A stretch of 64,000 nucleotides of DNA from VRUE01 sp963762205 (GCA_963762205.1 CAVXJZ010000002.1:744001-808000), one strand, 5' to 3'; numbered from the stretch's first letter, positions 20,183 to 28,992 are shown. Numbers and translations: made by a program. Notes: generated by a model from the letters alone, not told the origin.

Positions 20183-21431
20183 GCCGGCGGGAGTGGCGGG
20201 GCGGCCGCCGGAGAAGGGTCAGCTCTCGGACCTGGAGGGCCGGGCTCCTGCCGGCCTCCTGGTAGGTGACTTCCAGCAGCAGGTGGACCCGCCCCCTGCG
20301 CCGCAGGGTCCTGCGAATCCGGCGCGCGGCGCGGCTGCCCCGCCCCGGCCAGAGCTTGAGCTGCCGGAGGATGTAGCCGCCCTCGCGCTGCGGGGAGCCC
20401 GGCAGCCCCCAGGCCAGGCCTTTGCCGAGCACCCGCAGCTCCCCGCCTCCGGCGGCGGGGACCTTGACGGTCACGTAGGCGACGCCGCCCCGGCCACGGC
20501 GCACCCGGCCGAGGAAGAACGGCGCCGACGGGGGCGGCGGGGCGGGCTTGAAGAGCTTCGAGTCGAGCGCCACGCCGCATGAGGCGAGGTAGAACTCGGT
20601 CGAGACCAGCGAGGTCTCGACTGCGCTGCCGTCGAGGTTGGCCCTGCCCACGGGATCGCGGCCGTTCCAGTTCGCCCAGTAGACGTGGGCGCCGTCGACC
20701 GCGACGCCACAGGGATCCGTGAGGCCGGCGATGAAGCCCTGATCCGGGTTGCCGCCATCGAGGTCGGCGCGACCGATCGAGCCGCCCAGCTGATTCGCCC
20801 AGTAGACGTGGGCGCCGTCGACCGCGACGCCACAGGGGCCGTGGGCGCCGCCGATGAATTCGCGTTCGACTTCGCTGCCGTCCAGCCTGGCGCGGCCGAT
20901 CGCGTCGCCGGTCAGGCTGGCCCAGTAGACATGGGTGCCGTCGACCGCGACACCGCATGGGAGCGACACGGCCGAGACGAGGTTACGGACCTGCGCGCCG
21001 CCGTCGAGATCTGCCCGCCCGATCGCCATGCCCGACTGATCGGCCCAGTAGAGGTGTGCGCCGTCCAGCGCCAGGCCGCAGGGGGAGGCGAGCCCGCTGA
21101 CCAGCGCTTCGTCAGCCTGCAGGGGTTCGCCGACGATGTCGACACGATCGGTGACGGTTCCCGGCGGCTGCCCGACGCGGCCGATCGTGCCCTTGTAGCG
21201 ATCCGCCCAGAAGAGGTGGCTGGCGTCGACGGCGACGCCGCAGACGGTGCCGATCCTGAACGCATTTGCGATCGAGTAGGGGTAGCCGAAGATCGGCACC
21301 GAGCCGTCGAGGTTCGCCGCCCCCACCGACGAGCCCCCGCCCCAATACACGGCGGCTCCGGCGTCGGGCCCCGACGCCAGGCTCGCGATCGCCGCGACGA
21401 GAACGACGAGGATCGACGCCCGGCGCCTCAC
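20175..21431 (-). CDS. Secreted beta-propeller protein with YWTD-like repeats
   Basis: A 418-residue exported protein. The GTG at 21429-21431 overlaps the stop of the upstream gene (GTGA), and the first 25 residues form a signal peptide (ILVVLVAAIASLASG). Six or so repeats of about 42 residues follow, with the pattern PCGVAVDGAHVYWANxxG then IGRADLDGG; these resemble LDL-receptor YWTD/NHL propeller blades, each with one conserved Cys. The C-terminal 110 residues form a basic beta-rich domain (AYVTVKVPAAGGGELRVLG). The product is probably extracellular and binds a protein or polysaccharide. It overlaps the end of glnN by eight bases in convergent orientation. Confidence 0.82.
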
Positions 21432-22633
21432 CGGCGCCTCCCCGACCTGCGGATCCGGAAATGGCGGACGGCCGGCGTCGGGTCGCGATCGTGGAACTCG
21501 TCGAGGCCGATCGCGACGACGGCGAAGCGGTGCCTGCCGGGCCGCAGGCCCCTGTAGGTCTTCGGCGAGAAGCAGCGCCTGAACCGGGCTCGGTCGAGCT
21601 TGCAGAGATAGCGCGCGTCGCGGCCGCCCTGGGCGGTAAAGAGGATCTTTGCAGTGGCCCCGTGCACCTTCATCTTCCTGCGAATCAGGGTCTGAGGGGG
21701 GTTGGGGACCCGCGGCAGGGGCGCTTCCAGCAGCTGCAGCTCGAACTCCCCCCACTCGCCGTCGACGCCGTCGACGGCGATCGCGTAGGTCTGACCGGCG
21801 ACGGCGGGGAAGTTCACGCCGCCACCGGCGCCCAGCGCGCAGAGACCCACCGGTCCGACCTCGCCGGGGGCCGACAGCGGCGTGAGCCCGTCGACCGCGC
21901 TGCCCGAGTACACCTCGATCACCGGGTGGTAGCTCCCGTGACACGGATATACACGGGTCGGCCCGCTGCGAGCCGCCGTCCAGGTGAACCAGACCGAGGA
22001 TCCGGTCGGGCTGCCGGCATGGGCCGGCTCACCCGCCTCGCGGCCGGCGCCCTCGGTCGTCCCCGTCACCGTCGCATTGCCGCCGAGGTCCCGCATCGGG
22101 GTGCGGGCCGCGAAATCGTCGTTGACCGGCGCCGAGGACTCGTTTTCGAGCTCGACGAGAAAGCTGCCGCCGCCTCCCCCCACCGTGGCGTCGACGGCGA
22201 TCCGGTACGCGGCGCCGGCGTGGGCGCGGAAGATCAGCCCAGTCGTCGCGCACGGGGTCGTTCCAGGATCGGTCCCGACCTCGGACAGCGCGGCCACGGA
22301 GGCCCCCCGGTAGACGGCCACGATCGTCTCGAAGCCGCTCTGACAGCCAACCCTGACCAGCCCGGAGCGAGCGGGCGTCCAGCGGTACCAGACCGAGGTG
22401 CCCGCGGAGTCTCCGCCGTGGTTCGGCTCACCCGGCTCGGCGCTCGCTTCGTCGGTGCTGCCGAGGGCGGCAGGCGAGTCCCCACTGAGCTCGACCGCCG
22501 CGGCAAAATCGTCGTTGGCGGGCGCGGCGGCGCTCGCCGCCGCCGGCGCCGCGAGTGCCAGCGCCACGGCAATCGCGACGGCCCAGGCAGATGCCCTACC
22601 CGTGGCCCGAGCGGCGGGCCTCCCCCTGCTCAT
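21428..22633 (-). CDS. Secreted protein with two PPC-like domains and a Cys-paired C-terminal domain
   Basis: A 401-residue exported protein. A signal peptide occupies about 1-33 (ending AAPAAASAAA). Two beta-sandwich repeats begin with the near-identical PxNDDFAA and continue with GTSVWYRWTPARSGLVRV or GSSVWFTWTAARSGPTRV, the pattern of bacterial pre-peptidase C-terminal (PPC) domains. The last 75 residues resemble the Ig-like module of Thermoleophilia surface proteins (YLCKLDRARFRRCFSPKTY, RPGRHRFAVVA). There is no catalytic domain. It precedes the propeller protein with a four-base overlap, so the two are translated together. A surface or matrix role is inferred. Confidence 0.8.
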   Translation of the reverse strand: MSRGRPAARATGRASAWAVAIAVALALAAPAAASAAAPANDDFAAAVELSGDSPAALGSTDEASAEPGEPNHGGDSAGTSVWYRWTPARSGLVRVGCQSGFETIVAVYRGASVAALSEVGTDPGTTPCATTGLIFRAHAGAAYRIAVDATVGGGGGSFLVELENESSAPVNDDFAARTPMRDLGGNATVTGTTEGAGREAGEPAHAGSPTGSSVWFTWTAARSGPTRVYPCHGSYHPVIEVYSGSAVDGLTPLSAPGEVGPVGLCALGAGGGVNFPAVAGQTYAIAVDGVDGEWGEFELQLLEAPLPRVPNPPQTLIRRKMKVHGATAKILFTAQGGRDARYLCKLDRARFRRCFSPKTYRGLRPGRHRFAVVAIGLDEFHDRDPTPAVRHFRIRRSGRRR

Positions 22634-22656
22634 CACATGCGAAATGATTACATCGA

Positions 22657-24117
22657 TCAGTGGCCGTCGCGAGCCACGACCCGCATCCTCAAGCCGCCCC
22701 TGGGCGAGAGCGTCGGCATCTGGCGCACGGTCATCGTGCGGCCGGGCATCAGGTCGAGGCGCAGCCTCTGGAGCAGCATGGTCGCCACCAGCTTCACCTC
22801 GATCTGGCCGAAGCGCTTGCCGATGCAGATCCGCTTGCCGCCGCCAAAGGGCACGTAGGCGCCGCGTGGCAGCGCCGCCTTGCGCTCCTTCTCGAAGCGC
22901 TCGGGCCTGAAGGCCTCCGGCTCGGGGAAGAACTCCGGAATGCGGTGGCTGGCCCACGAGCAGTAGTTGAGGTAGGCGCCATCGGGGACCGTGTGGCCGT
23001 TGAACTCGAACTCGCGCACGGCGCGGCGCGGGCCGATCCACGCGGGTGGGTAGAGACGCAGCACCTCGTCGAGGACCATGTTGAGGTAGGGCATCTCCCG
23101 CTCGAGCTTCTCGATGTCGGGGATCTCGCCGCCGAGCACCCGGTCCTGCTCCTCCTGGAGCTTCTCGATCACGTCGGGCCGGCGCGCCAGCTCGTACATC
23201 ATGAAGGTGAGGGTCGAGGTCGAGGTGTCGTGGCCGGCGAACATCAGCGTCATCAGCTGGTCGCGGACCTCGCGGTCGGAGAAGCCCTGCCCCGTTTCGT
23301 CGCGGACGTCGAGCAGCAGGCTGAGGACGTCCAGCCTGCCCGAGTCGGGGTGCCGGCGGCGCTGGGCGATCTCGGAGAAGACGATCCCGTCGAGGACCTC
23401 GCGCGAGGCGAGCATCCTGCGCCAGGGCGAGCCGGGCCCGCGCAGGAAGCGCAGCGCGAAGTCGATGCCGTAGAACTCCAGGGCGCGCTCGAAATGCTCC
23501 GCGGCGGCCGCGCCCTTGCCGGCCTCATCGGGGTCGAGCCCGAGAAGCGCCCGCATCGCGATCCGCATCGCCAGCCTGCGCATCCACTCGTAGACGTCGA
23601 CGACCTCGCCGGTCCGCAGCGTCTCGATCGCCGGCGTCGCCTCATCGATCATCGCCTCGACCGAGGCGCCGACCTGCTCGCGATGGAAGGCGGGCATCAT
23701 CGTCGCCCGCACGTGATCGTGGTAGTCGTCGTCGATCGTCAGCAGGCCGTCGCCGAGCAGCGGGATCAGGTCGCCGAAGCTCGACTCGCGCCAGTGGAAG
23801 TTCTCCGGATGGGAGACGGTCACGTAGTGGTTGGCCTCGGGACCGAGCATGAAGACGACTTTGGTGTGGAGCAGCCGCAGGGTGAAGATCGGGCCGAACT
23901 CTTCATAGGCGCCGAGCAGGATCGGAAGCGGATCGCGGGCGATCTTCAGCGTGCGGGTGACGGTGTTGCCGCCCGGCCCCGGCGGGTACCGCCCGCGGCC
24001 GTTCCACTCGACCGCCAGGTCGCCCGCGACCCGGCGGACCGGGCTCGACGACATGCGCGGCGGTTTGGCGATGCCGGACGCCGGACGCTCCTGTGTCTCA
24101 ATTGCCATCGGGTCCAT
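22657..24117 (-). CDS. Cytochrome P450
   Basis: A 486-residue heme monooxygenase. Family motifs are the I-helix oxygen site FAGHDTSTSTLTF, the ExxR of the K helix in LDEVLRLYPPAWIGPRR, FxPERF (AFRPERFEKE) and the heme-ligand loop FGGGKRICIGKRF with the axial Cys. The N-terminus is PPGPGG, as in soluble P450s that resemble fatty-acid or terpenoid hydroxylases; there is no membrane anchor. Substrate and redox partner cannot be read, and no ferredoxin or reductase gene is adjacent. The start could be either of two ATGs nine bases apart (24117 or 24108). It follows rlmN after 26 bases. Confidence 0.93.
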   Translation of the reverse strand: MDPMAIETQERPASGIAKPPRMSSSPVRRVAGDLAVEWNGRGRYPPGPGGNTVTRTLKIARDPLPILLGAYEEFGPIFTLRLLHTKVVFMLGPEANHYVTVSHPENFHWRESSFGDLIPLLGDGLLTIDDDYHDHVRATMMPAFHREQVGASVEAMIDEATPAIETLRTGEVVDVYEWMRRLAMRIAMRALLGLDPDEAGKGAAAAEHFERALEFYGIDFALRFLRGPGSPWRRMLASREVLDGIVFSEIAQRRRHPDSGRLDVLSLLLDVRDETGQGFSDREVRDQLMTLMFAGHDTSTSTLTFMMYELARRPDVIEKLQEEQDRVLGGEIPDIEKLEREMPYLNMVLDEVLRLYPPAWIGPRRAVREFEFNGHTVPDGAYLNYCSWASHRIPEFFPEPEAFRPERFEKERKAALPRGAYVPFGGGKRICIGKRFGQIEVKLVATMLLQRLRLDLMPGRTMTVRQMPTLSPRGGLRMRVVARDGH

Positions 24118-24143
24118 CCTAGTTGGCCAACCGACCAGGAGGC

Positions 24144-25130
24144 TCAGGCGGAGGCGGTCGAGGCGGCGAGCTGGCCACAGGCGGCATCGATGTCCCGCCC
24201 CCTGGTCAGCCGCACCGTGGCCGTGAGGCCGCCGTCGGCAAGTATGCCCCGGAAGCGCTCGATCCGCTCCGGCGAGGACCCCTGGTAGGCGCCGGTGGGG
24301 TTGTAGGGGATCAGGTTGACCTTGTAGGCGCGGGGGTCGAGAAGCCGCGCGAGCTGGGCGGCGTGCTCGGGGAGGTCGTTGACCCCGTCGAGCATCACGT
24401 ACTCGACGAAGACCCTGCGGCGGCGGCGGGCCCGGTAGCGCTCGCAGGCGGCGAGCACCTCGGCCAGCGGGTAGCGGTCGTTGACGGGCATCAGCTGCGA
24501 GCGCAGGCCGTCGTTGGGCGCGTGCAGGGACAGAGCCAGGGCGACCGGCATCTCGCACTCGGCGAGGCGGTCGATCCCCGGGACCCAGCCGACCGTGGAG
24601 ATCGCCGTTCGCCGGTGGGTGACGCCGAGGTCCGGCAGCGACCGGCAGGCGGCGAGGACCGCGTCGATGTTCATCGTCGGCTCGCCCATGCCCATGAAGA
24701 CGACGTGGTCGATGTCTTCGACGCGACGGAAGTGGAGTGCCTGGTCGAGGATCTCGTCGGCGCTCAGGTTGCGGCCGAACCGCATCTGCCCGGTGGCGCA
24801 GAAGGTGCAGGTGAGGGGGCAGCCCGACTGCGATGAGAGGCAGACCGAGCGGCGCCCGTCGCGGTACCTCATCAGCACCGCCTCGACCGGCCGGCCGTCG
24901 GCGGTGTGGAAGAGCGCCTTGACGGTGCCGTCGTCGGACTTCGCCTCCGTCTCGAGGCCCAGGGTCGAGAGCGGGACCGAGGCGGCGAGGCGCTCGCGCA
25001 GGCCCGCGGGGACGTTGGTCATCTCATCGTAGGAGCGGGCGCCGCGGGCGATCCACTCCCAGATCTGGGAGGCACGGTACGCGGGCTCTCCCGACCCGGC
25101 GAGCGTTTCCGCTAGCTGCGTTCTGTCCAT
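24144..25130 (-). CDS. rlmN: 23S rRNA/tRNA adenine C2-methyltransferase, radical SAM
   Basis: RlmN methylates A2503 of 23S rRNA and A37 of some tRNAs by a ping-pong radical mechanism. The 328-residue protein has the radical-SAM cluster C104-x3-C108-x2-C111 (GCPLTCTFC), FMGMGEPTMN, STVGWVPGI, LALSLHAPND, VEYVMLDGVND and the methyl-carrying Cys near the end (DIDAACGQLA, residue 318). A -10 box TACACT lies six bases before the ATG, so the mRNA is probably leaderless. The gene is complete and heads a two-gene unit with the P450. Confidence 0.96.
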   Translation of the reverse strand: MDRTQLAETLAGSGEPAYRASQIWEWIARGARSYDEMTNVPAGLRERLAASVPLSTLGLETEAKSDDGTVKALFHTADGRPVEAVLMRYRDGRRSVCLSSQSGCPLTCTFCATGQMRFGRNLSADEILDQALHFRRVEDIDHVVFMGMGEPTMNIDAVLAACRSLPDLGVTHRRTAISTVGWVPGIDRLAECEMPVALALSLHAPNDGLRSQLMPVNDRYPLAEVLAACERYRARRRRRVFVEYVMLDGVNDLPEHAAQLARLLDPRAYKVNLIPYNPTGAYQGSSPERIERFRGILADGGLTATVRLTRGRDIDAACGQLAASTASA

Positions 25131-25136
25131 CCGGCG

Positions 25137-25142
25137 AGTGTA
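25137..25142 (-). promoter_or_regulatory. -10 element, leaderless promoter of rlmN
   Basis: On the minus strand TACACT is followed by six bases (CGCCGG) and the rlmN ATG. The geometry places the transcription start at, or within a base of, the start codon. Confidence 0.55.
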
Positions 25143-25168
25143 GGCCCCTCTGTTGTGAGCGGACCTCT

Positions 25169-25197
25169 TTGACTTGCACTCGGGCCGCCCCTACCGT
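25169..25197 (+). promoter_or_regulatory. Sigma-70-type promoter of the PKD-like secreted gene
   Basis: TTGACT (25169-25174), 17-base spacer, TACCGT (25192-25197), then eight bases to the GTG at 25206. Consensus spacing and hexamers make this one of the clearest promoters in the window; the transcript would be leaderless or nearly so. Confidence 0.6.
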
Positions 25198-25205
25198 GTA
25201 CGCGG

Positions 25206-25995
25206 GTGTCTCTTCGATTGGCAATCCTCGGCGGCGGTGCTCGCCATCCTCGGTGCCGGCAGCGTCCTGGCCCCGGCGGCGGGGGCGACGACCGTCTGCC
25301 CGGTCGATTACTGCACCGACCCGAGCGGCGAGTACGTGCTCGAAGTTCCACCGCTGACGTCGAACCCCAACCCCTTCATCGCCGCCTACGCGTCCTGCAC
25401 CTGGGACGTCCACGTCGACTTCGGAGACGAGACCGGCGAGGACTACGTGTTCGACGGCGTCGGTGGGCCTCGTCGGCTCCCACGTCTTCCGAGAGGCGGG
25501 CGTCACCTACACGGTCCGCGTGTATCTCACCAAGGCAGTTCGAGCGAGCCCGGTGTCCTCTGCATCGACTACGGGATCGTCTCCGAAATCCGCTACCGGA
25601 CCCCGGAGGAAGAAGCGGACCCTCCGCCCCCGCCCAAAGAAGATGGGGAAGAAGGCGGCGAAGCCGAGGGGGCCCCGAAGAGCCCCCCGGCGGCGAGCCG
25701 GCAGAAGGCGGCGGGCCCTCGCTCGGACCGGGGCCGGCGGCGCGGTCCAGACCGCCGGCCGGCGAGGCGCCGCCCGCCGGGGAGGAGACCGCGCTACTGG
25801 CGGCGCTGCCGCAGGGGCGTCCGCACCCACCTCGTCCCCTGCCGCAGGGGCGTCAGGATCGCGATGCGCGCCGCCAGGAAGCTGCGCCGGCCGGGGACGA
25901 AGGGGATCTCCGGCTTCAGCTGCCGGCTGCGCCGGGGCGGAGTGCAGCCGATCGTCTGCCAGCGACGGGCGCGCCGCATCCTGGCGCCGGTCTAG
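25206..25995 (+). CDS. Secreted PKD-like protein (three frameshifts)
   Basis: The conserved reading moves between frames. It begins with a signal peptide from the GTG at 25206 (VSLRLAIL then AAVLAILGAGSVLAPAAGA), needing one base removed near 25230. A PKD-like strand pair follows: WDVHVDFGDETGEDYVFDG then SHVFREAGVTYTVRVYL, with one base removed near 25461. The frame then returns to SSEPGVLCIDYGIVSEIRY with one base added near 25536. Net correction gives exactly 263 codons. After residue 130 the protein becomes proline- and arginine-rich and ends in a basic Cys-containing module. It is an exported, probably surface protein of unknown function. The indels look like sequence errors because each restores family-like sequence. 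Confidence 0.6.
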
Positions 25996-26444
25996 GCGCC
26001 GCCGCCGAGGGCATCGGCGTCCTGCTCCACGCCGCCGCCGAGGGCATCGGCGTCCTGCTCCCAGATCTCGTTCAGCGAGACCTGGATGTAGGCCCAGAGG
26101 GCGGGCGCGAGAAGGATGTAGAGGATCAGCGCGATCCAGCCGTTGGCCTCCTGCTTGCCGGCAAGCCTCGAGGCCAGCTGGACCCGCTTGAACCCGTTCC
26201 AGTAGGTGATCAGCGCCGGGACGATGATCAGGCCTCCCGGGAAGAGCGCCAGCACGGAATTGGTCGGGTTCTGGCCGAGGTCCTGTTCCTTCATGTAGCC
26301 GTAGTCGCGGAGCTCGCCATTGATCCGGTACCACCAGACGAGGTGGTAGATCCCGAGGGTGACGATCGGCAGCAGCGCCGCCGCCCATGGGCTGCGCACC
26401 TTGACCCGGCTCTCTGTGCCGCGGATCGTCTTTTCCTGGGCCAT
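25992..26444 (-). CDS. DUF4234 membrane protein with duplicated C-terminal tail
   Basis: A 150-residue membrane protein. The DUF4234 pattern is clear: SPWAAALLPIVTLGIYHLVWWYRIN gives the first helix and tryptophan-rich turn, a middle polar segment (ELRDYGYMKEQDLG) follows, then two further hydrophobic stretches (FPGGLIIVPALITYW and GWIALILYILLAPALWAYI). Helix count is about three. Family function is unknown. The last 22 residues are an exact tandem duplication, EQDADALGGG twice, encoded by a 33-base direct repeat. It converges on the PKD-like gene with a four-base overlap and follows the LLM oxidoreductase? No: it lies upstream of nothing on its own strand, with its start 12 bases from the LLM stop, so it may be the last gene of that unit. 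Confidence 0.85.
   Translation of the reverse strand: MAQEKTIRGTESRVKVRSPWAAALLPIVTLGIYHLVWWYRINGELRDYGYMKEQDLGQNPTNSVLALFPGGLIIVPALITYWNGFKRVQLASRLAGKQEANGWIALILYILLAPALWAYIQVSLNEIWEQDADALGGGVEQDADALGGGA
25998..26063. repeat. 33-bp tandem repeat, two copies
   Basis: Units 25998-26030 and 26031-26063 differ only at the last bases. The period is a multiple of three, so the reading frame of the DUF4234 gene is kept and eleven residues are duplicated at its C-terminus. Confidence 0.85.
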
Positions 26445-26456
26445 GCGCCCAGCCTC

Positions 26457-27311
26457 TCACATCCAGAGGTTCGCCGCGTCGCCGAGCAGGTCGACCTGCT
26501 CGGCGACGGCGGAGCAGGGAAAGGCGATCAGCTCGTCGCATCCGGCCTCCTCGTAGGCGCCGATGTAGCGCCGCACGCCCTCGGCGTCGGTGGCGGCGCC
26601 GCTGGCGATCATGCCGGCGAGGTCCTCGCCGAGCCAGGCGTAGTAGTCACCGAGGTATCTGCCCGCGCTCGCCTCCCCCTGCGGGCCGAGGGAGTAGTAG
26701 AAGAGCCCGGCGAGCCGCGGGGCGCCCTCGCGGCCCGCGGCGCTCCAGGCGGCTTTCACCTTCTCGGCGGCGTCGGCGAAGACCTCGGGGCCCGAGCCGC
26801 CGGCGATCCAGCCGTCGCCGAAGCGCGCTGCCCGCGCGAAGGATGCCTCGACCCCGCCGCCGACCAGCAGCCCCGGGGCGCCGGCGAGCGAGGGGCCCAC
26901 CCCCGCCTCGCCGGCCCAGACCTCGCGGATGCGCTCGAGCATCGCGTCGAGGGCGCGCCCGCGGCCGTCCATGCCGATCCCGCTCTCGGAGTAGTCGTCC
27001 TCGCGGCCGCCGATGCCGATGCCGAGCGTGAAGCGGCCGGCGGAGAGCGCCTGGAGGCTGAGCGCCTGCTTGGCGAGCTCGGTCGCGTTGGGCCGCAGCG
27101 GCCCGAGCAGGACCGAGGTGCAGAGGCCGATCCGCTCGGTGACCGCTGCCGCCGCGGCCAGCGCCGTGATCGGCTCGTAGTTCTCATAGACGATCCGGTC
27201 GATCGTCCCCAGGCTCGAGAACCCGCGGGACTCGGCCCGCCTCGCCCACTCGGTCAGCTGGGCGCCGGTGGTGCCGGGAACCGCATTGGGAAGTCCGATC
27301 GCAAGGTCCAT
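26457..27311 (-). CDS. LLM-class flavin-dependent oxidoreductase
   Basis: A 284-residue TIM-barrel protein of the luciferase-like monooxygenase superfamily (F420- or FMN-using). Visible are MDLAIGLPNAVPG, WARRAESRGFSSLGTIDRI, TERIGLCTSVLLGPLRPN, AKQALSLQALSAGRFTLGIGIGGREDDY and the C-terminal GDGWIAGGSGPE. Actinobacteria carry many such proteins that use F420; the cofactor cannot be settled here. Its ATG abuts the stop of the PEP-mutase-like gene upstream (27312), so the pair is coupled, and the DUF4234 gene follows after 12 bases. Confidence 0.9.
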   Translation of the reverse strand: MDLAIGLPNAVPGTTGAQLTEWARRAESRGFSSLGTIDRIVYENYEPITALAAAAAVTERIGLCTSVLLGPLRPNATELAKQALSLQALSAGRFTLGIGIGGREDDYSESGIGMDGRGRALDAMLERIREVWAGEAGVGPSLAGAPGLLVGGGVEASFARAARFGDGWIAGGSGPEVFADAAEKVKAAWSAAGREGAPRLAGLFYYSLGPQGEASAGRYLGDYYAWLGEDLAGMIASGAATDAEGVRRYIGAYEEAGCDELIAFPCSAVAEQVDLLGDAANLWM

Positions 27312-28151
27312 CTAGCCCTCCTTCGAAAACATCGCGTTCGCCTCCGGATACCCGATCGTCGGCTCCATCATCGTCGCCGAGGCCCCCTCCGCGCGCAGCT
27401 CGGCGGCGATGCGCCGGGTCAGCGCGATGGCGGCGCGGGCGGGTGCCGAGCCGGTGCTGAGCCGCCGCGCCCCGAGCCGCGCGAGCTCGGCCGGCGCGGG
27501 GGCGGCCGGGGCGGCGAGGATGTTGAGCGGCACCGGCACCGCCTCCGCGACCCGGCGTATCCCGTCGGCGTCGGTCAAGCGAGGGACGAAGGCCCCGTCG
27601 GCGCCGGCCTCGGCGTAGGCCCGAAGCCGTTCGATCGCAGCCTCGAGCAGCTCCTCGCCCTCGAGCCCGAGCCAGAAGACGTCGGTGCGCCCGTTGACGA
27701 AGAGCGGCACGCCGGCGTCCTCGGCGGCCGCCCGGGCGGCCGCGATCCGGGCGCACTGCTCGGCGACCGCGACGAGCCCCGGCGTCTCCCCTTGGGCCGC
27801 GTCCTCGATGTTGACCCCGATCGCCCCCGCCTCGATCACCTCAGCCACCGTGCGCCCGACCTCGCCCGCCGAGTCGCCGAAACCGGCCTCGATGTCGGCG
27901 CTGACCGGGATCTCGACGGCGGCGGCGATTCGGGCCACCGACTCGACCATCGCCCCGCGGCCGAGGCCGCCGTCGGGCAGGCCGGCGGCGAAGGCGACGC
28001 CGCCGCTGGTGGTGCCGACCGCCTCGAAGCCGGCCAGCTCGAAGACCCTGGCGCTCCCCGGGTCCCAGGCGTTGGGCAGGACCAGCAGGCCGTCGCCGGC
28101 ATGCAGCCGTTGGAATCGCTCCGCCTTCTCCGCCAGCTCGGGCTCGGCCAT
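27312..28151 (-). CDS. Isocitrate lyase / PEP mutase family protein
   Basis: A 279-residue alpha/beta-barrel protein. Family marks are LVLPNAWDPGSARVFE, EAVGTTSGGVAFAAGLPDG, the metal-site region VSADIEAGFGD, VGVNIEDA-like GVNIEDAAQGETPG and FVNGRTDVFW. The KKCGH active-site loop of true isocitrate lyase is absent, so a C-C or C-P lyase of the oxaloacetase/PEP-mutase/2-methylisocitrate type is more likely; the reaction cannot be named. A -10 box TAGCGT lies seven bases before the ATG, indicating a leaderless transcript. It heads a unit with the LLM oxidoreductase. Confidence 0.87.
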   Translation of the reverse strand: MAEPELAEKAERFQRLHAGDGLLVLPNAWDPGSARVFELAGFEAVGTTSGGVAFAAGLPDGGLGRGAMVESVARIAAAVEIPVSADIEAGFGDSAGEVGRTVAEVIEAGAIGVNIEDAAQGETPGLVAVAEQCARIAAARAAAEDAGVPLFVNGRTDVFWLGLEGEELLEAAIERLRAYAEAGADGAFVPRLTDADGIRRVAEAVPVPLNILAAPAAPAPAELARLGARRLSTGSAPARAAIALTRRIAAELRAEGASATMMEPTIGYPEANAMFSKEG

Positions 28152-28158
28152 CGTCGGA

Positions 28159-28164
28159 ACGCTA
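28159..28164 (-). promoter_or_regulatory. -10 element, leaderless promoter of the PEP-mutase-like gene
   Basis: Minus-strand TAGCGT, seven bases before the ATG at 28151. The remaining 28165-28333 region must also serve the divergent cupin gene; no clear operator was found there. Confidence 0.45.
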
Positions 28165-28333
28165 GCGCCGGGGGCCCCTGAGCCGGCTGCGGAGGAAGGC
28201 GGGCCAGCTCCGCGGGCGACGGAGCACGGCGAGCACCAGCGGTCCCGAGTCGAAATAGGAGACGCGCTCGGTCGCCGAATAGCATCGCAAGCTCCGGTCC
28301 CGGGCAGGGACGCCACACCTTCGAGGAGGAACG

Positions 28334-28723
28334 ATGAGCTCATACACGGTCAAGAAGATCGACGAGATGGAGGGGAACTACGGCGGCGCCTTCAAGCTTG
28401 CCCGCGCCGAGCTCGGGGTCGAGTCGTTCGGCCTGCAGATCATCGACATGCCACCCAGCTACGACGGTTATCCCGAGCACGACCATTCCGAGGACGGCCA
28501 GGAGGAGGTCTACCTCACCCTCGGCGGGGCGGGCGAGCTCGAGATCGAGGGCGAGCGCTTCCCGCTCGACCAGGATCACGCGGCGCGGGTCGGCCCCGGC
28601 GTCAAGCGCAAGGTGTGGCCGGGCGAGGCCGGAATCCGCATCCTCGTCATCGGCGGCAAGGCCGGCGCCGTCTACGAGGCGCCCGACCGCACCAAGCTTC
28701 CTCAGTCCGATACCGCCGGCTAG
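28334..28723 (+). CDS. Small cupin-domain protein
   Basis: A 129-residue single-domain cupin. The first cupin motif is complete: GYPEHDHSEDGQEEVYLTLGG contains HxH and the downstream Glu and Gly expected for a metal-binding barrel; the second motif is degenerate (VGPGVKRKVWPG, with no second histidine). A good GAGGAGGAACG ribosome site precedes the ATG. It could be a metal-dependent isomerase, dioxygenase or sensor; no substrate is implied. It is divergent from the PEP-mutase-like gene and ends before a perfect inverted repeat. Confidence 0.88.
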   Translation: MSSYTVKKIDEMEGNYGGAFKLARAELGVESFGLQIIDMPPSYDGYPEHDHSEDGQEEVYLTLGGAGELEIEGERFPLDQDHAARVGPGVKRKVWPGEAGIRILVIGGKAGAVYEAPDRTKLPQSDTAG

Positions 28724-28739
28724 CCGGCGATCCGGAAGT

Positions 28740-28781
28740 TTTGCCGTGTTGATGACCCCATGTGGTCATCAACACGGCAAA
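28740..28781. repeat. Perfect 18-bp inverted repeat, 6-base loop
   Basis: Arms 28740-28757 (TTTGCCGTGTTGATGACC without its first base gives the core) and 28764-28781 are exact complements around the loop CCATGT. The element lies between two convergent genes and is notably richer in A/T than its surroundings. No T-run follows on either strand, so it is an atypical terminator or a foreign insertion. Confidence 0.7.
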
Positions 28782-28789
28782 TGTCTTCG

Positions 28790-28990
28790 TCAGTCGCCGA
28801 GGCGGCCGCGGTCGCGCGGCTCGTGGCCGGGGCAGACCGCCACCGGGATCGGCGGATAGCGCGCGTAGGCGGGGTCGATCCGCGACCGGAGGCAGAGGGA
28901 GAAGACCGAGCCGCGGCTGTTGGGCACCAGCCGCTGGTGACGGCAGCTGTCACAGAGGCCGGCCGGCGGTCGCGCCCGAGTCCCGCTCAC
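28790..28990 (-). CDS. Small conserved four-cysteine protein
   Basis: A 66-residue protein from the GTG at 28988-28990. It reads LCDSCRHQRLVPNSRGSVFS, then LC, then DPAYARYPPIPVAVCPGHE. Cysteines in the pattern C-x2-C ... C ... C suggest a zinc ribbon. I recognise this as a small family found across Actinobacteria, often without a function assigned. It starts two bases after the SRPBCC gene stop, so it belongs to that transcript. It converges on the cupin gene. Confidence 0.75.
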   Translation of the reverse strand: MSGTRARPPAGLCDSCRHQRLVPNSRGSVFSLCLRSRIDPAYARYPPIPVAVCPGHEPRDRGRLGD

Positions 28991-28992
28991 GG

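Noticed and set aside
25206..25995. Two or three separate small genes in different frames
   Set aside because: The segments join into one signal peptide-PKD protein with exact codon count after three one-base corrections.
27312..28151. True isocitrate lyase (glyoxylate cycle)
   Set aside because: The KKCGH active-site loop is missing and the protein is much shorter than AceA.
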